Assembly: GCF_001083785.1 (NCBI RefSeq)
Contig: NZ_LAVL01000004.1
Span: 96,835 to 160,834 of the forward strand
DNA from: Nonomuraea sp. SBT364
GTDB lineage: Bacteria; Actinomycetota; Actinomycetes; Streptosporangiales; Streptosporangiaceae
Length of the DNA: 64,000 bases
Direction: 5' to 3'
In this document: piece by piece, positions 60,289 through 64,000 of the stretch
How the letters are laid out: the number at the start of each line of letters is the position of its first letter
How positions within the stretch are numbered: position 1 is the first letter of the stretch
Notes under the pieces: model-generated
Told to the model about the DNA's origin: nothing
Seen by the model: the letters and a program-made list of their open reading frames with translations, nothing else
Database searches by the model: none
Made by a program: the position numbers and the translations under genes

Positions 60289-60640
60289 TCACGACCACGT
60301 GCACCGGCCACTGCGGACCGAGATGACCTCGAAGCCGAAGTCCTCGACGGTCTCCCGTGGCGCGACCTGGCGGCGTTCGCCGTTGTAGCTGGGCTGGGAG
60401 AAGAAGCACCAGGGTTCGGAGGTCTGGTTCGCCGCCCTGACGACGGGCGGGCCGAGGTCGGGCTCGTACATGAAGATCATTCTGAGCTGGCCCTCCGCGG
60501 TGAAGGCCCAGACCCCGGGATTCTGGGGCAGGCAGCTGGACGGCGGCCGTGGTGGAGGACACGGCGGAGGCGGGCGAAGCCAGGCCGGCCGTGGCCGTCG
60601 CCATGGCCAGCAGCAGTGCCGCGAGGCCCCCGCCCGTGCG
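60289..60640 (-). pseudogene. secreted crystallin/inhibitor-like small protein, frameshifted
   Basis: One frame gives a signal-like LAALLLAMATATAGLASPAS and stops being coding near AAVQL; the next frame continues CLPQNPGVWAFTAEGQLRM, EPDLGPPVV, EPWCFFSQPSYNGERRQV and ends FEVISVRSGRCTWS. The Cys-Phe-x-x-x-x-Tyr-x-Gly-x-Arg and S-V-R elements resemble beta/gamma-crystallin or I36-type inhibitor folds of secreted actinobacterial proteins. The frameshift at the signal/mature junction and the missing start codon make this a pseudogene unless the sequence is wrong. Confidence 0.6.
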
Positions 60641-60708
60641 TCAGTAAGTGACGTACGAGATCACTGAGAGCCCCGAAAGCGCCGCCATTGATACCGGGAC
60701 CCGATGCG

Positions 60709-61635
60709 TCAGGAGAAGGTCGACTCCTTCGGCGCCGGGTCGTCGGTCCAGCCCAGCCGCTTGATCACATACGCCGATGACCCGTCACCCTCCTGGATGG
60801 CGAGCAGTTGCCCGCTGTCCCGATCGATGATGATCTGCTGACGGGTGGGCGCTTCACCGTAGGTCAGCGCGACCCCGGTGCGGCCGTCGATGTCGGTGAC
60901 GTCGTTCTCCACCCGCACACCCGGCAGGCCGGCGAGCACACGGTAGAGCGCGGCCCTGGTGGCAGGGGTGCTCTCGACGTCGAGAAGGAGCCATTTGCTC
61001 GCCCCCCACAGCCACGCCTCCGGGGTCTCCTTGGTGTTGGCCCGCAGCATCTCGGCCTTGAGCGCCTCGGGTTCGGTGGGCAGTTCCGTCACGGGCTTGG
61101 TCGTCATCTTCAGCGGGGTGAAGTAGGTCGTTCCCGACAGGCAGCCGTCGCACAGGTCGGGCGAGCCCGCGTCCTTCCACGCCTGTGCGTCAGCGGGCGT
61201 GAGCGGTTCGGCGGAGGCGGGTCCGCGCTGTGTCCGATACCCGTGTTGCCGGCTCGCCCACAGCACGTCCCTGACCCGCTGCTCGACGGTGTAGGTCGCG
61301 GTCTTCATCCGCGCCACCTGCACCATCTCCCGCCGCCACCACGCCCCGGTTCCCGGGGGCCGGGCGGCCAGCCGGTCGGCCGCTGCGGCAAGCACCGCGT
61401 CCGCCTCCGGCACCGCGGCCGTCTGGACGTCCGCCCCGCCCAGGAGAGGTACCGCCACGAAGCCCCCGGCTACCACCGCGCTGACCGCCACCGCCGCGAG
61501 CATCACCTTGGGCCAGACCGGCCAGTGCCGCCGCCGGTCGACGCCCAGCATCCGGGCGCGGGCGGCCATCACCGTGGCGTGGTCGGCGGGCGGCACCTGG
61601 GGCATCACCTCGTCGATGAGCTGGAATTCCTTCAT
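60709..61635 (-). CDS. CU044_5270-family membrane-anchored protein, ECF sigma partner
   Basis: The 308-residue protein has a short cytoplasmic N-terminus (MKEFQLIDEVMPQVPPADHA), one membrane helix (about 42-65) and an extracytoplasmic domain with Cys pair CDGC and the closing region YGEAPTRQQIIIDRDSGQLL. This is the arrangement of CU044_5270-type proteins found behind ECF sigma factors in actinobacteria, probably as anti-sigma-like sensors. Its ATG at 61635 overlaps the sigma stop (TGATG), so the two are translated together. Confidence 0.85.
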   Translation of the reverse strand: MKEFQLIDEVMPQVPPADHATVMAARARMLGVDRRRHWPVWPKVMLAAVAVSAVVAGGFVAVPLLGGADVQTAAVPEADAVLAAAADRLAARPPGTGAWWRREMVQVARMKTATYTVEQRVRDVLWASRQHGYRTQRGPASAEPLTPADAQAWKDAGSPDLCDGCLSGTTYFTPLKMTTKPVTELPTEPEALKAEMLRANTKETPEAWLWGASKWLLLDVESTPATRAALYRVLAGLPGVRVENDVTDIDGRTGVALTYGEAPTRQQIIIDRDSGQLLAIQEGDGSSAYVIKRLGWTDDPAPKESTFS

Positions 61636-62168
61636 CACACCTCAACTCCCAATGCGTCACGAAGCTTGGTTCTGGCCCGGCTGAGCCGGGAGGCGACCGT
61701 GCCGTAGGCGATGCCGAGCGCCGCCGCCACCTCGTCGTAGGTCAACTCGCCGTAGGCGATGAGCAGCACCACGTCGCGTTCACCGCGCGACAGCCCGGCC
61801 AGTGCGGCCGAGAGTTGCCGTACGGTCACCCGCGCCGCGACCCGATCCACCACCCGCTGGTCATGGCTGTCCTCGTCGGCAGGCGGCCCCGACCTGGCCA
61901 GTGCCCGGTATCGCCGCAGCTCGGCACGTCGGTGCCGGCCGATGAGTTTGGTGGCGACGCCGTACAGCCAAGGCCTGATGCCGCCTTTGGCGGCGTCGAA
62001 GCCGTCACGCCGGCGGAAGGCGATCAGGAAGGTCTCGGCGGCGAGGTCCTCGGCGACGTCGAGGTCGAGGCGGCGGCCGATGTAGCTGCGAATCTCCTCG
62101 TAGTGGGCATCGAAGACGGCAGAGAATCGCTCGGGATCGGCGACCGCTCCGTCGAGGAACGTGGTCAT
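61635..62168 (-). CDS. ECF (extracytoplasmic function) sigma factor
   Basis: The 177-residue protein has sigma region 2 (FDAHYEEIRSYIGRRLDLDV, AEDLAAETFLIAFRRRDGFD, WLYGVATKLIGRHRR) and region 4 (LSAALAGLSRGERDVVLLIA, ELTYDEVAAALGIAYGTVAS). It should direct RNA polymerase to stress-type promoters. It is released or controlled by the coupled membrane protein. It starts the operon; autoregulation is usual for such pairs but I found no clear -35/-10 signature. Confidence 0.93.
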   Translation of the reverse strand: MTTFLDGAVADPERFSAVFDAHYEEIRSYIGRRLDLDVAEDLAAETFLIAFRRRDGFDAAKGGIRPWLYGVATKLIGRHRRAELRRYRALARSGPPADEDSHDQRVVDRVAARVTVRQLSAALAGLSRGERDVVLLIAYGELTYDEVAAALGIAYGTVASRLSRARTKLRDALGVEV

Positions 62169-62639
62169 GCATGGGTCTCTCTCGCCGGGAACATCGGGAC
62201 ACTAGTGACTGCCCGGTCGCCGCCAACCCTTCCATGTGAGTTTCACAGCCGCTCAGCGAGTCCCGCATCGAGATCTCATGCTCACGGTGGCGTCGCACAC
62301 GAAACCGGACACGCCCAACCCACCCATCGGTCAAAGATCAACGCCATCAGCGACCGACAACCCTGCTACGTCCTGATGCAGAGTGGCGTTCTTCGTGGAG
62401 GTGGATCTGGACGTGGAGCCGCGGAAGTTCGTGAACGCGGTGTCCTACGCCGCACCTGGCGATTGCTACCTGCGTCTCGCGGAGGGTTTCCGCAGGTCGT
62501 GATCCATGGGGTCGGGTTGCCTGGACGGCTGCGACGCGGGCGGCGTACACCTGGTGCGCCTTGTGCTCAGCCGGGCCGGCGGTCGGAGTGGGGCCGGCCG
62601 GCTCCGGGCCAGGCGGTGCCGATGCAGAACCGGGGGCTA
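62169..62639. other. intergenic region, one short coding-like fragment
   Basis: No complete gene in these 471 bases. A 39-codon plus-strand frame at about 62384-62502 (VAFFVEVDLDVEPRKFVNAV) has good codon bias but starts right after a stop and has no ribosome site. It may be a gene remnant. The sigma-factor promoter lies at the left end. Confidence 0.35.
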
Positions 62640-63593
62640 TCAGGCTCCGTGCTTTTGTTGCAGGGGGGCCTCCCAGGTGGCGGTGATGTCGCGGGCGACA
62701 TCACGTAGGAGGTCGATGAGCATGTCTGCGAGTGGTGTGAGGCTGGCGTCGGTTTTGGTCACGGCGTAGAGCTGCCGGTAGGGCCTGGGGTGGGCCAGTT
62801 CGCGATGGGTGGTGCCAGGCGCATGGGTCAGGGCCAGGCGCGAGACCAGGGCTACTGCGATGCCGGTGCCGACGAGGGCTTGGGCGACGTCGTAGGACTC
62901 GGTCTCGAACCGCGTGGTGGGAGTGAAACCGGCCTTGTGGGCGGCGTCGTGGAACTGCTCGCGGGCGGCATGGCCGGCCAGGATGGAAACCCACGATTCG
63001 TCGCGCAGTTGTTCCAGGCGAAGTTCGGTGTCCGCGGGCTGCCCGGTGGCCAGTCGATGGTCATCGGGGAGAACCACGACCATCGGGTCCAGCAGGAGCG
63101 AGTGGGCTCGTATGTGCGGGGGTGGCGTGAGCGGCGTGCCCCAGGACGCGACGATGGCCACGTCCAGGCGGCCCGCGCTGATCTCGTCCGCTCCGCGTCC
63201 GGACACCACGTCTATGACGGAGACGTCGGCGTCCGGATGGCGGTGTCGCAGAGCCGTCAGGGCTGGTGGCAGCAGGTGCAGGGCAGCTGCCTGGAACGTG
63301 CCGATCCGCAGACGGAGCGAGAGGTGGCCGAGCAGTGCGGCCAGTTCGGCCCCGGCCCTGTCCGATGCCTCCTCCACAGTTCGGCCGTGGGAGGCGAGCA
63401 GCGCACCGGCCGCGGTGAGCGTTGCTCCGCGAGGGCCACGGATGACCAGGGGCACCTGCCAGTCGCGCTCGGCCTTGGCCACCTGCTGGGTGACCGCCGC
63501 GGGCGTGAGCTGGAGTGCGCGAGCCGCCGCCGTCAGTGAGCCGTGCCGCTCGATCAATGCGAGCAGCCGCAGCTGTCCCGGATCCACCAGCAT
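62640..63593 (-). CDS. LysR-family regulator (ArgP-like layout)
   Basis: The 317-residue protein has the LysR helix-turn-helix (LRLLALIERHGSLTAAARAL, QLTPAAVTQQVAKAERDWQV) and effector domain. It is divergent from a LysE-type exporter gene by 108 bp, the arrangement of ArgP/LysG regulators that sense basic amino acids. The ligand here is not shown by sequence. Confidence 0.92.
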   Translation of the reverse strand: MLVDPGQLRLLALIERHGSLTAAARALQLTPAAVTQQVAKAERDWQVPLVIRGPRGATLTAAGALLASHGRTVEEASDRAGAELAALLGHLSLRLRIGTFQAAALHLLPPALTALRHRHPDADVSVIDVVSGRGADEISAGRLDVAIVASWGTPLTPPPHIRAHSLLLDPMVVVLPDDHRLATGQPADTELRLEQLRDESWVSILAGHAAREQFHDAAHKAGFTPTTRFETESYDVAQALVGTGIAVALVSRLALTHAPGTTHRELAHPRPYRQLYAVTKTDASLTPLADMLIDLLRDVARDITATWEAPLQQKHGA

Positions 63594-63701
63594 TCGCTAA
63601 TCCTAATGCTGCACCCTTCTCTTTTAACTTCTCTTAGGGCCGCGAGACAGGAAGCCTGGTGGAACACCCATCGGCCGCACTCCCGGAAGGGGTTCTTTCC
63701 C

Positions 63702-64000
63702 ATGCCCACGCATGTGCCCGTTTTCATCGCCACCACCTTGCTGCTGGCGATGCTGCCAGGCGCGAGTCAAGCTCTGATGATCCGGCAGGCTCTGGAAGGC
63801 GGCCAACGTACGCTCCAAGGCACGCTCGCGGGTAATGCCAGTGGCTTCCTGCTGTGGTCCACGGCCGCCGCGGCCGGACTGTCCGCCGTCCTGCTGGCCA
63901 GCCCCACCGCGTACGCGGTGCTCCGGATCGCAGGCGGCATCATGCTGATGATCCTCGGGGCGAAGACGCTGCGGACCGCGCTCACCACCGTCCCCACCCG
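63702..64000 (+). CDS. LysE/RhtB-family exporter, N-terminal part (cut by window end)
   Basis: The visible 99 residues form hydrophobic helices: FIATTLLLAMLPGASQALMI with the Pro-Gly of the LysE/RhtB motif, then RQALEGGQRTLQGTLAGNAS, GFLLWSTAAAAGLSAVLL, YAVLRIAGGIMLMILGAKTL. LysE-type proteins export amino acids such as lysine or homoserine. GGAAGGGG lies upstream of the ATG. Its likely regulator is the divergent LysR gene. Confidence 0.88.
   Translation, partial: MPTHVPVFIATTLLLAMLPGASQALMIRQALEGGQRTLQGTLAGNASGFLLWSTAAAAGLSAVLLASPTAYAVLRIAGGIMLMILGAKTLRTALTTVPT

Noticed and set aside
1..64000. CRISPR arrays, rRNA, tRNA and PKS/NRPS genes
   Set aside because: Looked for and not seen: no regularly spaced repeats, no rRNA-like tracts, no cloverleaf I could support, and no modular synthase domains despite the SARP and LAL regulators.

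Overview
The window is high-GC DNA with strong third-position GC bias, many GTG starts and GTGA/ATGA stop-start overlaps. The gene families (SARP regulator, Lsr2, CU044_5270-type protein next to an ECF sigma factor, very large secreted LamG/RHS proteins, chaplin-like repeats, a LAL-type LuxR regulator) point to a filamentous actinomycete. Streptosporangiales (for example Nonomuraea or a relative) is my best guess, but no rRNA or core marker gene is present to settle it. The mix of small regulator-effector pairs, secreted proteins and many decayed mobile elements looks like an accessory chromosome region. I see no rRNA, tRNA, CRISPR array, or PKS/NRPS cluster.

Layout. 1-11 kb: an AfsR/SARP-type regulator cut by the window edge, a CopG-like/PIN toxin-antitoxin pair, an SDR with altered catalytic residues, a membrane-anchored duplicated-domain protein, a TetR gene with a long perfect palindrome upstream, a secreted M23 peptidase behind a catalytically dead subtilisin-like protein, a VOC-GntR operon, a 44-residue secreted peptide, Lsr2, a RidA-like protein and a monooxygenase-like protein. 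11.4-22.6 kb: two giant secreted proteins in tandem (FG-GAP/LamG, then RHS with an unrecognised C-terminal domain and no visible immunity gene), closed by a GC hairpin. 22.7-31.7 kb: an SDR, a VOC-MFS-serine hydrolase operon facing a LysR regulator, a Cys-Cys protein coupled to MerR, and a MarR/FAD-oxidase divergent pair with a shared palindrome and a 12-codon leader ORF.

31.8-34.2 kb is debris: ISL3, IS3 and serine-resolvase remnants. 34-38 kb holds an FMN reductase-MarR pair and a 912-residue LAL regulator next to a frame-broken VanX-type dipeptidase gene. 38.8-44.2 kb has a short ABM protein, a broken HTH gene, two small coupled ORFs, a periplasmic-binding-fold protein without a signal peptide, a chaplin-like protein and an SGNH hydrolase. 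44.2-47.5 kb is an SDR-MFS operon divergent from LysR. 47.6-52.7 kb combines a broken tyrosine integrase, a secreted protein, IS21 remnants, a Tat-exported CxxC-repeat protein, a short ArsR and a truncated YdeI-like gene. 52.7-64 kb has serine hydrolases, an NTF2-like protein, a LysR/DUF1330 pair, IS256 and Tn3 remnants, a VOC protein beside a broken YafY-type regulator, an ECF sigma/CU044_5270 operon, and a LysR gene divergent from a LysE-type exporter that runs off the right edge.

Two themes recur. One is a divergent regulator paired with a small redox, transport or hydrolase gene (LysR x4, MarR, TetR, GntR, MerR, ArsR). The other is decay: at least seven mobile-element families and at least four host genes survive only as frame-shifted or truncated remnants.
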